DNA from: Prostheceraeus crozeri | Taxonomy: Eukaryota > Platyhelminthes > Polycladida > Euryleptidae | Assembly: GCA_907163375.1 (NCBI GenBank) | Contig: CAJQUW010011501.1 | Location: 434,001 to 498,000, forward strand | DNA length: 64,000 bases | Reading direction: 5' to 3' | Shown here: in pieces, positions 1 through 12,011 of the stretch | How the letters are laid out: each line of letters begins with the position of its first letter | Position numbering within the stretch: the first letter of the stretch is position 1 | Made by a program: the position numbers and the translations under genes | Notes under the pieces: model-generated | Told to the model about the DNA's origin: nothing | The model's database searches: none | The model's input: the letters and a program-made list of their open reading frames with translations, nothing else

Positions 1-1934
1 AGGATGAAATTTCGAGGGTATCATTCAACAGATTTACGTGGGTATCACTTATAATCAATAATAGCTCTGTTTGACATTAATAAGACTTAACATGTCATCT
101 TAAGATAATAAGCAATACCGAATTGATAATACTGACTTTCATGCACTGACAAGAATTCTCCATGCGAGAAGAAACAAGATTTTGTTCCGTGATTGAAAAG
201 GAGAACTACCTCATCCTGAAGTCAGTTGTATGCCCATATTGTCATAAAATGATCAAACGGAAATCTTTAAAAAATTACACACTTAGCATTTGATAATTTT
301 TCAGGGATATAAAGGAATATAAGTCGCCTATTCATGAAAGACATTTCATAACGAGGAGCTTTGGTAATTTAGCCCAAAAGATCGATGTCATCAGTCAATA
401 GATTGTCAAAATCCATGTCAGTACTCAACGCAATTAAATTACGGGTATAAACACCTAAAACAATCCAACATTGTTTTATTTCGGTTGACTAAAAGAAATT
501 ACAAAATCATTATCATATCTACAAACTTGATGTTTCTCAGTTTTAACAAAAAATAGCGAGTAAAATTACAATATAAATAATGACATAAAAACAGTAATTA
601 ATGGTAACGATGTGATTCATACGTTTTTTCTAAATCTCATTCCCACAATCAACACAACCAAACAATATGTGAGGGATTCTACACGTGACGCACCTGATTT
701 TTGGAGAAGCATATTTCAAATTTTGAACCACTTAAACTACTAATTTCTTCATACAAATTTGTAAGCATTGTGGCACAACTTTACTTATACCTGTAGAAGA
801 AATTGTATATGCTAATTTCTTCTCTGCAGACATTGATATAAACCTATATTCGTGCAAGACGGTAAAGAGGATGCAGTGTTTCACATACCTCAATTCAATT
901 TCAATCTGTCCTTCGGAAAAACACTTTTTGCCACTTAATCGATTTACAAGTATCTGCATCGAGACTACGAAAGCAAGCTTATATTAGCTCCTCTTGCTTA
1001 TGACAACTCAATTGTACCTGCATCTTGAAACCTGTTGCCTGTGACGTACGTGACCCTGTGCTATCTTCATGATGTTATTCATTACTAGCACTGGCCATCG
1101 CACGTGAATTTTTCTTTTAACGCTAAAAACTTATAATCTATTTAGTTGATCAAAAAAATGAATGAATTATTAGTTTAAAAAATATTTTACGTACGTATTG
1201 CAAGATGTGTCCCGTACAGAATAGGCCTAATAATTACGAAAAGATGTATCGATAAAACTGATCAGATATACTGTACAAACACATACAAAATAAGGCTTAG
1301 CAAGAAACATCTCGTTGAAATTAAACGCATCAGTCTAAGAAATTGCACTATAATGGTGATAAAGTGAAAATGTGTCTCTCGTTCATCCAATGATTAATCA
1401 GGTACATTTCGCAGAATCTCACCTTTCGTTATCTATGTGACAAGTATTTTGTAAGAAGTGCAGGCCCAATGCATTCAGGTATCTTGCTAGAATCAATGTA
1501 CGCACCGCAGTAGCCCTTGAAATGACGTTCCCTTTTTTTGGGGATTTAGGAAACACTTTTTCCAAATATATCCATGCTCTGTATACTGCTTTCATTTATG
1601 AAGTTTTGCTCCTGAAGGCAGATGTCTGAGTGGATGTTAAAGATAGAGAAGTAATTCTTTCGCTCTTCTTGCGATCCCTGTTTCGCTGACTTCTCGCTCT
1701 ACTCAATATTTTAGCTTTCCTTCTCTGTCTTACTATTTCTTTTAGTCGATTTGCTAGGCCGTCTTATTTCGCTTTCTCCTTACGTTATGCTGTTGGTCCG
1801 TTTGGCTCAGTATTGCTATGATCTTTCTGACGATTACTTATCCATGAGTTAACGCGTAGCTAGTTCTCTCGAATTAAAATGACTGTCTACACGTGTTTTT
1901 GAATTTTCTACACGACTGTCGACCAATGATGCAG
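1..1934. other. Non-coding, AT-rich; nothing recognised
   Basis: No frame in this stretch resembles a known protein, and I saw no RNA gene or clear repeat border. It lies on the 3' side of the minus-strand HSPA4-like gene, so it is probably intron of that gene, since its later exons are not in the window. Confidence 0.4.
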
Positions 1935-1943
1935 GAGGAAATG

Positions 1944-3760
1944 AAGTCGTTGAAGTTAGCATCAACATTAGCATTAATTTTTTCAAAATAATTTGCCCAC
2001 TTCTGGAAGTTCACCAGAAACCATTTATTAACAGGAGGAATTTGCTCATTGCTATCTCAAAGCCTAAAAGATAATGTAAATAGGTCAAAAGGTCATCTGA
2101 AAGAAAAAACTTAATGCCCAGTCAAAGAAACAACTCAGCATTCACAAATGAGTCACTGCCGAATTTACCCACATGTTTTCAATACTCTCCGACCTCTCAG
2201 GTAGCCCAAATACTCACCAACGTACCAAAATATTGATATCTAAATTAATGCTAACTTCATCGGTTAGCAAAACGAATCTGTCCGCTCAAAGAAACAACTC
2301 AGCATTCACAATTGAGTCACTACCGGATTTGCCCACATGTTTTCAATACTCTCCGATCGTCCAAATCGCATGTATTTGTGCTACCATTATATTGCTTTAT
2401 TTAATCTGATATTGTGTGAACTGAAGGAAGAACATAGCTTCGTTGTGTAATATTTACTTTATTTCAACTGTTACTGTATGAGTTGATCGAAAAATCAATG
2501 ATAGGGTAGTAGTCAAATGTGAAATGTAAATCTGATAGGACTGATTGAGGTCAACAAAAAAAACAAATCATACATAAAGATCTTGATGATGTGTTCCATG
2601 TCTCTGATTAACTAGCGTCAGCTAAAATTGCACGCTACCATGTTTCATAAAAGTATGCTCCGATCATTGATGCTGGATAAAGCTAAATAATTTGCTGCAA
2701 AGATCGAATATGACGATTTCAAGGCCAATACCGCGTTTCTCGATTTTTTTGAGGATCGCCATGAGATCATACATTTAGTTCTGTTTGCGGGAAATTGGCG
2801 ACGGCTAATTTCAACAGAGCAAATACAGTGTAATCGGAAAACATGAGTTATGTTAGTTGTTAGATTATACTTTTATGAGAGTGAGTTACTCAGAATTAAA
2901 CAGATTCCGTCATCTTTTCAATTGTTTTGTAGTAGGCCTATGGATAAGAATTATTTCGAACTGAAATACTTAAATCTTTATTGACATCTTACTATTCAGT
3001 GAGGAAACGCATCTTAAGAATATACGCTGTCCATATGCATACACAAAATTAAAGCAAGCTTAAACAATTCTATAGACATGAGTATAGGCAATCAAAACTT
3101 TTCTAATAACGAAATTTTTAAGCAGTCCCTTCAATTTCGTTATAGACAAGTTCTACTGTAGAAAGATAAGTGAAGAATCGATCGTCATTATTCAAGACAA
3201 ATAAACCAGCACATTTCGTGAAATCTATGTATGAATTCTTGAATGGGCCTTGACTGGTCATTTCCATTGTGAACAGTTGACACACTACAAAAATGAAAAT
3301 AAATGTTAAACAAAAATGCTTCAAGAATCAAGAGCAAGAGTTAGTAAATTTATCAAAGTTAGCAAAATAACGAGAAAGGCATTTATCTTCCCGAACCCTT
3401 CAGTGAAGGATAACTCAATTTTAGGTTTTGAGTTGGGCACATGTGTAGTTAGGCTATTTGAGAGGTCGGAGAGTATTGAAAACATGTGGGCAAATTCGGC
3501 AGTGACTCATTTGTGAATGCTGAGTTGTTTCTTTGAATGGGCAAATTCGTTTTGCTAACTGGTGAAGTTAGCATTAACTTTAGCAAGAAGTTTTTTCTTT
3601 CAGATGACCTTTTCACCTATTTATATTATATTTTAGGCTTTGAGATAGCAATGAGCAAATTCCTCGTGTTAATATGTAGATGGTTTCTGGTGGAATTCTA
3701 GATGTGGGCAAATTATTTTGAAAAAATTAATGCTAATGCTGATGCTAACTTCAGCGACTT
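1944..3760. mobile_element. Non-autonomous DNA transposon with long TIRs (MULE-like)
   Basis: The left arm (about 1944-2215) is an imperfect inverted copy of the right arm (about 3445-3760). The left end reads AAGTCGTTGAAGTTAGC and the right end, on the other strand, AAGTCGCTGAAGTTAGC. The flanks are GAGGAAATG (1935-1943) and GAAGAAATG (3761-3769), a 9-bp target duplication with one mismatch. Part of the arm (caactcagcattcac and neighbouring sequence) is repeated internally near 2290-2360. No transposase is encoded. Long TIRs with a 9-bp duplication fit Mutator-like elements; that class is an inference. Confidence 0.6.
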
Positions 3761-3769
3761 GAAGAAATG

Positions 3770-6700
3770 AAGAATGAAGGTTGCTGAGAATTAAGGCAGT
3801 TCGGAAATATTTCCAGGAATAATGCTGTTCACAGCTTCAGTTCTTATTGATAAATACTCTAATGTGACAAACCAGGAATAACACGTTCAATGCTGAGATT
3901 AAGCGTCTGACGTAGCAATGAGAATGACATTGAACGCTGAGCACAATGGTATGGTGCACTAGCTCCAAAGATCCAAAGATGTCAATGCAACGAGTTGTTG
4001 CTTTTCATCGCAGGAAATATTCATAAGCGCGTTGCTTCTTGTAAGAAGAGCAAAATTATTTTCCTCTTCGGCTTCCTAGGCCAATTCATCAGCACTGGAC
4101 AGCAAGTCTTCAATTTCAAGCGTTAAGCACTTCTTCTTTTCCCATAGTTCAACAAAATTTCGAGGGTTTTCGAGAATCTGCACGAACCCTGAGAACAATC
4201 GTCCAACCCAACGGAGGTGGAGAAATGAACGCTAAACTGATAAAGTAAGTATAGTGCTAATCACATGCTCGTGCACAAGTAATGAAGTATACGGTAAGCG
4301 TCGCAAATTAGTCAAAATGGTCGAATTTCAACAACTATTACGAAAGTACGTATAAAATGAATGCATATCCAGGTTGTCAGGTTCGTCCCACATACGAAGG
4401 CAGTGTAACTTGCTTACTCCACGTCACATGAAATTCGTTCAGTTCAGGTGAAGACATCAAGCAGAGTTACTGTATTATTCTAAATTTTTACTGATGACCA
4501 TCGCCTGTAAGCAAAGTGCCCAAAGCCTTCCTTTTGTAAGATAATGGAAGGCTTGCTGCCTATCTCTTCGCGGGTTCCGATACGTCAATATATTCATGAG
4601 CTGCGTCCAGGCAATGGCAGGTTTCAGATTGTCAAAAAACTACCCATATCACACATTTCATGAAAACAGATTTCATCTATGTATTATGGAAAGAGTGAGA
4701 GAAGAATGGACGTGAAGACGTGCATTGCGGTTGCTTTCGAGCACACTCGAACGAACGACGTCATCTAGCAAATTAACTTAATTAAAGATGTGCTCATCTC
4801 TTTTAATAGGCCTATCTTAGTCAATTTTGGAATGAAATCGACACCCACTTAAAGTCTCATGACACATTTCAACGCCTAGCTGTAGTCTCTTCTAGTAGCG
4901 AGTGAATCTGTCTTCCCTGCGCCTGTGCGTGACAACGAGATCATCAATTCTGTTTACGGCTGCTGTGCGATAACGACATCATTTGACATGGTCTTAAGAT
5001 TGAGAAGTCATAAAATTGATGCAAAGTCAAAAATTCAACCGAACTACACCTCTAAGCAACGACTTAACGTTCCATTAAATAATAACTGAACTTCCTTTCA
5101 TGATTTCCGAATATTTAGTTGATGTCCCCAAACTAGGGTTGCACTGCTAAAAGTATATGACTTAAACATGGTTCAAAAGTCTTTAATGTTCTTTTTCACT
5201 ATCTATATTCTATTATCCGGTAACAGCTATTTTATTATTCGATATACAATCCAACAATTCTTAAGACAATATAATTTCTGTGTGTAAAAAGGCGCACTTA
5301 AATCAGTGAATCATTCTTTTTGACAAATGCAATTTTGTATAGCAGTAGTAGAGCGACTACAGTTTATATCCATCACCAGATGTAACATGCGACTTCAAAT
5401 TGATTTTTTTGAGAATGATTTGCTGCATCTATACATTTTATACCGATGATGAGAGCGACGTTGCGCTGAGTAATGTTGAGTATAGAATATCGTATGATAT
5501 CCATCATACCGCATAGTTTTACCTATGATTCGGAGTGTGATATCTGATGGTTTTCGTTTATGATGTACATAATACACGGAAAATATTAGGCATAGCCATG
5601 GATTTCTAAATGCTACAGAAATCTATTCAAAAGTACATGAAAATATCCAAATCAATTCATTTCCATTCTAGTCATTTAGACGGCGTGAATGATTTCCATA
5701 ATTCCATTTTTTATACCACTACATCAATGGTGTGAAATTATTGTTTTCTAGCTTACCCATTGACAGACATGGAAAGCAAGAAAATTTTGAATCTTGACAT
5801 TCTTGACATATAGCATGACATATTATCATGTTCAAGATAGCATGACTCAAGCTCGATTAAATGCATAAATGGTTCAAAGGTCGTCTAATTCTGATGGCAT
5901 TCAAAGTTTGTCAACTAAAAATTGCGCATTTGTTTGTGAACTTCTCTCTGAAGAAGAATGAACTTACAGCAGCATCAACAATCAAACATGGCCGGAGTTG
6001 CTAAATGATTGAAGAGAATTCTGCGACATTTAATCAATACACAAGACAGAAATCGTGAAATATTGCCGTTGCAGGTCATGGAGCATTACTTACCACAGGT
6101 AACAACACCAAATGGACAGTGGCAGATTACAGTATGCGCTCAATTAAGATGGAATTCGTCGATGGACCCTATCATAAGAAACAAACAAGCCTCCAATCCA
6201 AGTTTCCTTTTCGCAAAATTTTGACACACTTCTTTTATGTTTTTAGCGACACACTAACAGATCATTTCTGTTGGACCCCAGCGCTTCAAATAATGTATAC
6301 GTGATATTTAGTTATCAAAGAATTCATGAAAATTTCCGTGTGATATTTTTTCATATAATACACTGAGATCATTGGAAGACCAGAGATATTTGCACTAAAC
6401 TGCATGCGCTATGTATCCATAATCATTGGTATCATAAAGAACATTTTTGTATTGTTATCTGCACGATGCGGTGGACTTTTGCATTCTTTTACGACATACC
6501 AGTAATATAGATTTCATTTATAACTTTGTCCTTATCATAATCTAATCACCTGTTGACCTGTTCATTAAGTTTCGTCTCTTTTTTAAAATTGTGTTTAAAA
6601 TGCTTTATTCACAGCTGAACCTGTATATAAAAATGAATTTGAAAGACAAATGATAAATCCCTCTGCATTTATCTTTAATAAGAGTCACCCATATTTTAAG

Positions 6701-7032
6701 TCTCATTATTAGTATTATGCCATGTTTCCCTTCGTTCATAAAGTCCTTTAAGGAAAATATTGATGCAATGTTGCCTAAAGAACTACCACAATTCTCGTCA
6801 ATTGTAAAAAGCAAGACAACATAAATATCAAATTTAAAGCATAACAATTTAAACAGCGATGTCTTGCAACCCCCACACACCATCTTCTTATTGCATTGCA
6901 GCCTTCACGTGTCAACATGGACTAGCCGACCTTTTTTAAACCTCGTTCAATCGAAAATATCGTGATGGACAAGCATTAATGCAAACATAATCATCGGCTT
7001 TCATCAATTTCTAACTTAATAAAGCAACTTAC
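3770..7032. other. Presumed intron, nothing recognised
   Basis: This begins right after the splice donor of HSPA4-like exon 6 on the minus strand. Only short ORFs without recognisable domains occur, and I did not find the next HSPA4 exon here. Confidence 0.4.
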
Positions 7033-7293
7033 TTGTGACACTGAGAATACGCCATGTAGATTCACACGAAGTTTTACAAGACATTTCATTGATTCATCCT
7101 CCGGTGTTGGCTTCACATTAGTAATTATGTATCGACCCAGAGATTTCTGCGTATGTCGAACTCCGTCAGGTTTACAGTAAACTGCTTCCAACATGAAAGG
7201 CTCCTTTCTGTAGAAAGTTATCTGTCTACTGAACGGAACTTGATGCCAAGCAGGAAATATCTCCATCGAATCTTCTGCGCCGGCATTGGGATC
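7033..7293 (-). CDS. HSPA4-like: HSPA4/HSP110-like chaperone, exon 6 (start of substrate-binding domain)
   Basis: The exon is 261 nt, phase 0 at both ends, and codes residues 410-496 of the assembled protein. On the minus strand it starts after an acceptor (tgatgatttcag) at GATCCCAATGCC and ends at a perfect donor (CACAA|GTAAGT). The peptide has the segment typical of the HSP110 substrate-binding beta domain (PFSRQITFYRKEPFMLEAVY), followed by a stretch ending VKLRVNLHGVFSVSQ. An acidic loop and helical lid should follow in this family. Neither was found to the left, so the gene is incomplete in the window. Confidence 0.88.
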
Positions 7294-7599
7294 CTGAAAT
7301 CATCAAATTAGGTAAGAAACAATCATACAAAATAATTAGATTCTGAAAATAACATAATGATATGATGTTAGACTTAATGAATAGAATTTCATTGCATAAA
7401 GAAATTGCAAAACATCTTCAATCACAGAATAGCAGCTGTAGCATGCAACAATAGTTTCCGGTATATTTAATAACAGAATACACCGGTAGTGTTTTTGTGA
7501 TATAACACTTACACTTATCGAATAGTTCACTATGAAGCTGGTGCATTCTAAGAACTGTTATTCGCTTAAGATGTGTTTAGTTTTTGTTGTAATACTTAC

Positions 7600-7635
7600 T
7601 ACTCCCTTGTTATTTTTCCATCTCGAATGGAATAT
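7600..7635 (-). CDS. Candidate 36-nt microexon of the HSPA4-like gene
   Basis: On the minus strand a good acceptor (gttttcacttgcag) is followed by 36 nt and then GTAAGT. The 36 nt keep phase 0 and would add 12 residues (IFHSRWKNNKGV) between exons 5 and 6 without breaking the frame. This is where the nucleotide-binding domain passes into the substrate-binding domain. Exons 5 and 6 also join in frame without it, so it could be an alternative exon or chance. No transcript evidence is available. Confidence 0.35.
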
Positions 7636-8045
7636 CTGCAAGTGAAAACCAATATTTATATTTTCTCTGTCCCTAATGCCTTTGACATAGAACATTGACC
7701 AATCATTTTGAATTGATGTAGGTCTTCAGTCAGGTGGATCTACATCCTGAAAGATCATGAGGATAAGTTTGCTACACGTTTGAACCACGGAAATTTACAG
7801 GTAGTTGTAGAATTGTAGCAAAACCTAGTAAAAAATAAGTTTCATAGTAGTTTTATGTGTAGTTGCACTACAACAGCAAGGCAATATTTGCTAACATTGC
7901 TTTAAGTCAGCTTGATATTAACTTTCATTCTACGCAGAAACCGTTGCTACGTGGAAGTACATGTACGTAGAAAGTCGGCAATGACCACAGACAGAGATTA
8001 GTGAGATAATATCTTCAAATCAGCTCATCAGTTGCTGACGTTACT

Positions 8046-11000
8046 TATTTTTTTTATTACTGAATATTCACCCCTAGCACAGCTATGAACCATGAACGAA
8101 GCTAGGGGTTACTCAATGAAAAGTAACAAATTGTATTATTTTAAATAAATAAAATAAAAAAACAGATCTTCTAATCTGATTAAGCTGTCCCCATCAGAAA
8201 CCTGTTCGCACGCCTCCTGAAAGTATCAAGATTGTATTGGTCAGGGAAAGTGATCTGGGGAAGCTGATTCCAAAACTGTGCCGTGCGAACAAAAAAGCTT
8301 TTCGAGCGACTCACAGTACGTGCGCGTTCTAAGCTCACATTATAGCATGTGAGTGCATTAGCTCTGCGTGTGCTTCTGGAGAAGATCTTAGGTTTGGGTA
8401 CGCAGTCATTTACTGCAGAGCTGTTTCTACCGAAATAGTACCTGTAGAAGAGACTGAGTGAAGCAACATACATTCCGTCTGACGGAGAGCGGCTGCAACT
8501 TGCTAGCAAGTTTTTCACCCATGAGATTCTTGACACATTTCTCAACCCGTTCAAGGAGGTTAAGATGCGTTTGTGGGGCGCCTGCCCACAGATGACAACA
8601 ATACTCCATCAGAGGACGAATAGTGGACTTGTAAAGATAGCAGACAGTCTGTGGAGGAAGATAGCTGCTGGCACGATAGAGACTACCAATGCGTTGAGCT
8701 GCCTGCTTGCTAATGGATTGGATGTACGGTTTCCACGACAAGTCTTTCGTAACCGCCAATCCAAGGAAGGAGATGGAATCTTGTTCTCTGATCCTATTAT
8801 CTGACATCTTAATGCTATGATCATCATCTCCTTTAAGTCGTGAGTGCAGAATACTTGAATACTGTTTTTGAAGGATTGAAGGAAACAAGCCAATTGGCGC
8901 CCCATTCTGAGACCCTGCGTAAGTCTTCAATAAGAACGTCGCATAACTGCTGACGTTCCTGAGTGTTTTTAGCGAGTCGCTCATTGGAATTGAAGAGTGT
9001 TGTGTCATCTGCATACATCACCAATTTACTCACTAGGCAGTCTGGGAGGTCTTTGATGTACAGCAGAAAAAGAGTGGGTCCAAAAAATTGACCCTTGAAG
9101 AACTCCTGTATTGACAAACTTGGAAGACTTTTGGCCATCTAAGACGACAGATATCTGCCGGTCACTAAGGAAAGAAGCAAGAAGTTTGTGTAGTTGATCA
9201 GCAACTCCATAGGACTTTAGCTTCATAAGGAGTCCTTGATGCCAGACTTTATCGAATGCCTTGGAAATATCCAAGGCAACTGATCTCGTCTCAGCTTGTC
9301 TGTCAAGGACACGACTCACATGTTCAGTGACATATGAAAGAAGATCTGCAGTTGATCGAGAGTGCCTGAAGCCATACTGTTCTTCTGATAGAAGGTTCTG
9401 AGTTTCAAGGAAGTTAACAATGTGTTGGTTAATCACTGCTTCAAGAATCTTGCCAGCAATTGGAAGCAGGCTGATAGGACGGTAACTAGATGGAAGAGAT
9501 GAGTCAGAACCTTTCTTTGGAACTGGAACCACGGAAGCTACTTTCCAACAAGAGGGAAACTCACCGGTGGATACACATCTACTGAACAGTTTAGATAAAA
9601 TTGGAGAAAGGTCAGGTGAGAGATGCTTGAAGACCGAAACCGGGATGCCATCTGGTCCACTAGACTTAGAGCTATCGAGACCGGTGATGATCTTTTTGAC
9701 GTTTCGGACTGTGACTGAAGGAGGACTATCTCATCAGTGCGCATGGGAATTGGAGGTGGAATTCTACCTCCATCGTCTAATGACGAATTCTTCGCAAACT
9801 CCTTGCAAAGAAGCTCGGCTTTGTCTGCTGAGGTTGTCGCCATAGAAGTACTGACTTCGGCATGACGGAGTGCTGGGATGGAGGATTTCTTCCTATTGGT
9901 GACACTGTTGTAAATCCTCCAGAAGTCCTTAGAGCCAAGCTTTTGAGTAGCAATGGATTTCCGTACATACAAAGCGTAACGGCTTTTGGCCTGATGTATG
10001 GTTTCCTTGCAATGTCTACGTGCGGTTTTGTACAATTCAAGATTGCCAGCGCTACTGTCACGCTGGCAACTTGCAGCTGCACATTCTGGTGTAAACCAAG
10101 GTTGTGAGTGGGGCTTCATTTGGAAAGCACGGTGAGGAATGTAGGCCAACATCCCTATCTGAAGCCACTCTGTCAGTTCTTGCGCCGACTTGTGGACGTT
10201 CTCGCTCAGAATCAAATTCTCAGCTTGAACTTGACTAAGAAAAGAGCGGAAGCCACACCAGTCTGCTTTGGAGAATTGATAAACTGTTCTATGGAAGGGT
10301 GCAGACGGTGTGGAGCAAATTTGTTTGCCAGAAACTGTGAGAATACAGTGATCAGACGTGCCGAGGGGAGAAGTAACCTTGTGTGAAAAACAAGTTGGAT
10401 TTGAGGTGAGAAACAGGTCAAGGAGATATCCAGTATCCCCAGCTCGGTCAGGCACTCTGGTAGGACAAGTGACAATTTGACTAAGGTTGTGAGAGACAGC
10501 GAAATCCTGGGCTGCCTGACCGGAGAGATCGGTGGTGCGTGAGTGCACAAGCCAGTCAACATTGTGCACGTTGAAGTCACCAAAAACGGCAACTTCAGCG
10601 CTGGGATACTCTTGTAGAAGAGAATCGATCTTGTCAGAAAGAATATTGAAAATATCCTCATTAGTTGATGGAGAGCGGTATAGGAAAAATAGAAGAGTGG
10701 TCTTCTGCAGCGGCGCAATGAAGGCAAGATACTCATGCCTTGGATCCTCTGAGCTACGAAGCCTTCTCAAGGGAAAGCTTGTCTTGGCATAGACTCAAAG
10801 ACCATGACAAGGTGCTTTATCCATCCGGTGAAATATGTATCCATCTGGAGTAACGTCGCTTGATGACACACTGGGATCTAACCTGGTTTCCGACAGGGCT
10901 AGAAGATCTGGTGACTTACCTTGCAGAAAGATGTTGATGTCGTCGTAATTGGACCTCAGTCCTCTTACGTTGCTGAAGCTGATCCTGAGAGGGGTTTTGA

Positions 11001-11046
11001 GCTTGACGGCTTGACTACGTTTCTTGTGTGTCTTTCTCATTTTCAT
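8046..11046 (-). mobile_element. Non-LTR retrotransposon (Jockey/CR1-type LINE), decayed
   Basis: A minus-strand LINE lies in the intron between HSPA4-like exons 5 and 6, in the same orientation as the host gene. It carries an APE-type endonuclease followed by a reverse transcriptase, both broken. The 3' side ends in an A-rich tail (plus strand attttttttt near 8049-8060). A 9-bp stem (ACCCCTAGC at 8070-8078, GCTAGGGGT at 8101-8109) lies just before it. The 5' limit is unclear; leader sequence may run to about 11.4 kb. The clade assignment rests on motif style only. Confidence 0.85.
8180..11046 (-). pseudogene. LINE ORF2: AP endonuclease plus reverse transcriptase, with stops and frameshifts
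   Basis: Read 5' to 3' on the minus strand, 11046-10795 holds the first endonuclease motifs (SFSNVRGLRSN, LLALSETRLD). A TGA at 10797-10795 interrupts, and the same frame resumes by 10770 with VAVFGDFNVHNVDW and TSDHCIL. The RT follows at 9532-9026 (SYRPISLLPIAGK, ALDISKAFDKVWH, GVLQGS), shifts frame, and gives LVMYADDTTLF near 9020. More shifts occur near 8900 and 8500. The last frame ends at 8180 with the usual C-terminal tail (FWNQLPQITFP...). The catalytic YADD is present, but at least four breaks rule out function. Confidence 0.85.
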
Positions 11047-11698
11047 AATTTCTCATAGAATATCAATCAAATAAACGAAAATTATACTGTACAACAAAGT
11101 GATACAAGAAACTTTGGAAGGCATCAGAAAAACGTAAATAATAGCAACAAAGCTGCAATAAATAATACGCAAAAAAAGACACAGGCACAGTTCATGTCGT
11201 AAAAGCTTGAAGAAACCCAAATGAGAACCCCTTTGCCGTAACAATGGGTATAAGTCAGGTAGGCCACAGAGGAACCGGATACAGCTACACGGGCTAAACC
11301 CCTCAGTAAAGCTACCCACGCATGTCCGTGGCAGTGGAACTGTACCACCTTTTTTCGAGCAGTTGATCGGGACTGCCTCCCAAAGCATTACCAGTGGGTT
11401 CGGAACCCTCGAACTACCTGACGCCCGTATGCCGTGAATACGTTGGATCTGTCACACCTTAATGATTCAACACTTATGATTCTTCTGCGTTGTATGTTTC
11501 TTCAATGCGATTAATCATGTCCTTAAATATGACTTACGTGCCTACATGCTTTTTTCCAATTGCTTAATAGGCCTACATGTCAATCAGGTTCAGAAATGAA
11601 TTTATGATATTGATATTGATAGATACATGAACTTACTTGTGCGACTCAGTCACAATAGGCGAATTTTTAAAAATTACATACACAAGTTAAGTACTCAC

Positions 11699-12011
11699 AT
11701 GCCATCGCAGTTGGATTGGATATGCTTGCGTATCTGTGATTTGGAAATTCTGAACACGTAAGGCAGGGGAGAAAATAGCTGATTGTAAAGCACAGCCGCG
11801 GGCAACGGCTTCATCGGCATTTAAGGTTGTTGATGGATCTAGGCCAGTAACTTCGCGAACAATTTTCTTGATAGCTGGCATACGAACACCCCCACCAACA
11901 ATCTCAACAGAAAACAAGTCTGATGCCTGCAATTGTGCTTCAGATAAAAGCTGCTTCAAACATTTCTGGAATCGCGTGAATAGTGGAGTAGCCAATTCCT
12001 CAAATTCTTCA
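11699..12011 (-). CDS. HSPA4-like: HSPA4/HSP110-like chaperone, exon 5 (nucleotide-binding domain, C-terminal part)
   Basis: The exon is 313 nt and codes residues 305-409. The acceptor is ctttgcag|TGAAGAATTT and the donor CGATGGCAT|GTGAGT. The first base completes an Arg codon with exon 4. It contains the third HSP70 signature region (VEIVGGGVRMPAIKKIV; the usual Ser/Thr after the third Gly is Val here). The family segment LNADEAVARGCALQSAI and a domain end PIQLRWH follow. The sequence is clean of stops, in contrast to the transposons around it. Confidence 0.92.

Noticed and set aside
732-959. Minus-strand ORF as a later HSPA4 exon
   Set aside because: No match to the acidic loop or helical lid of the family and no convincing splice sites.
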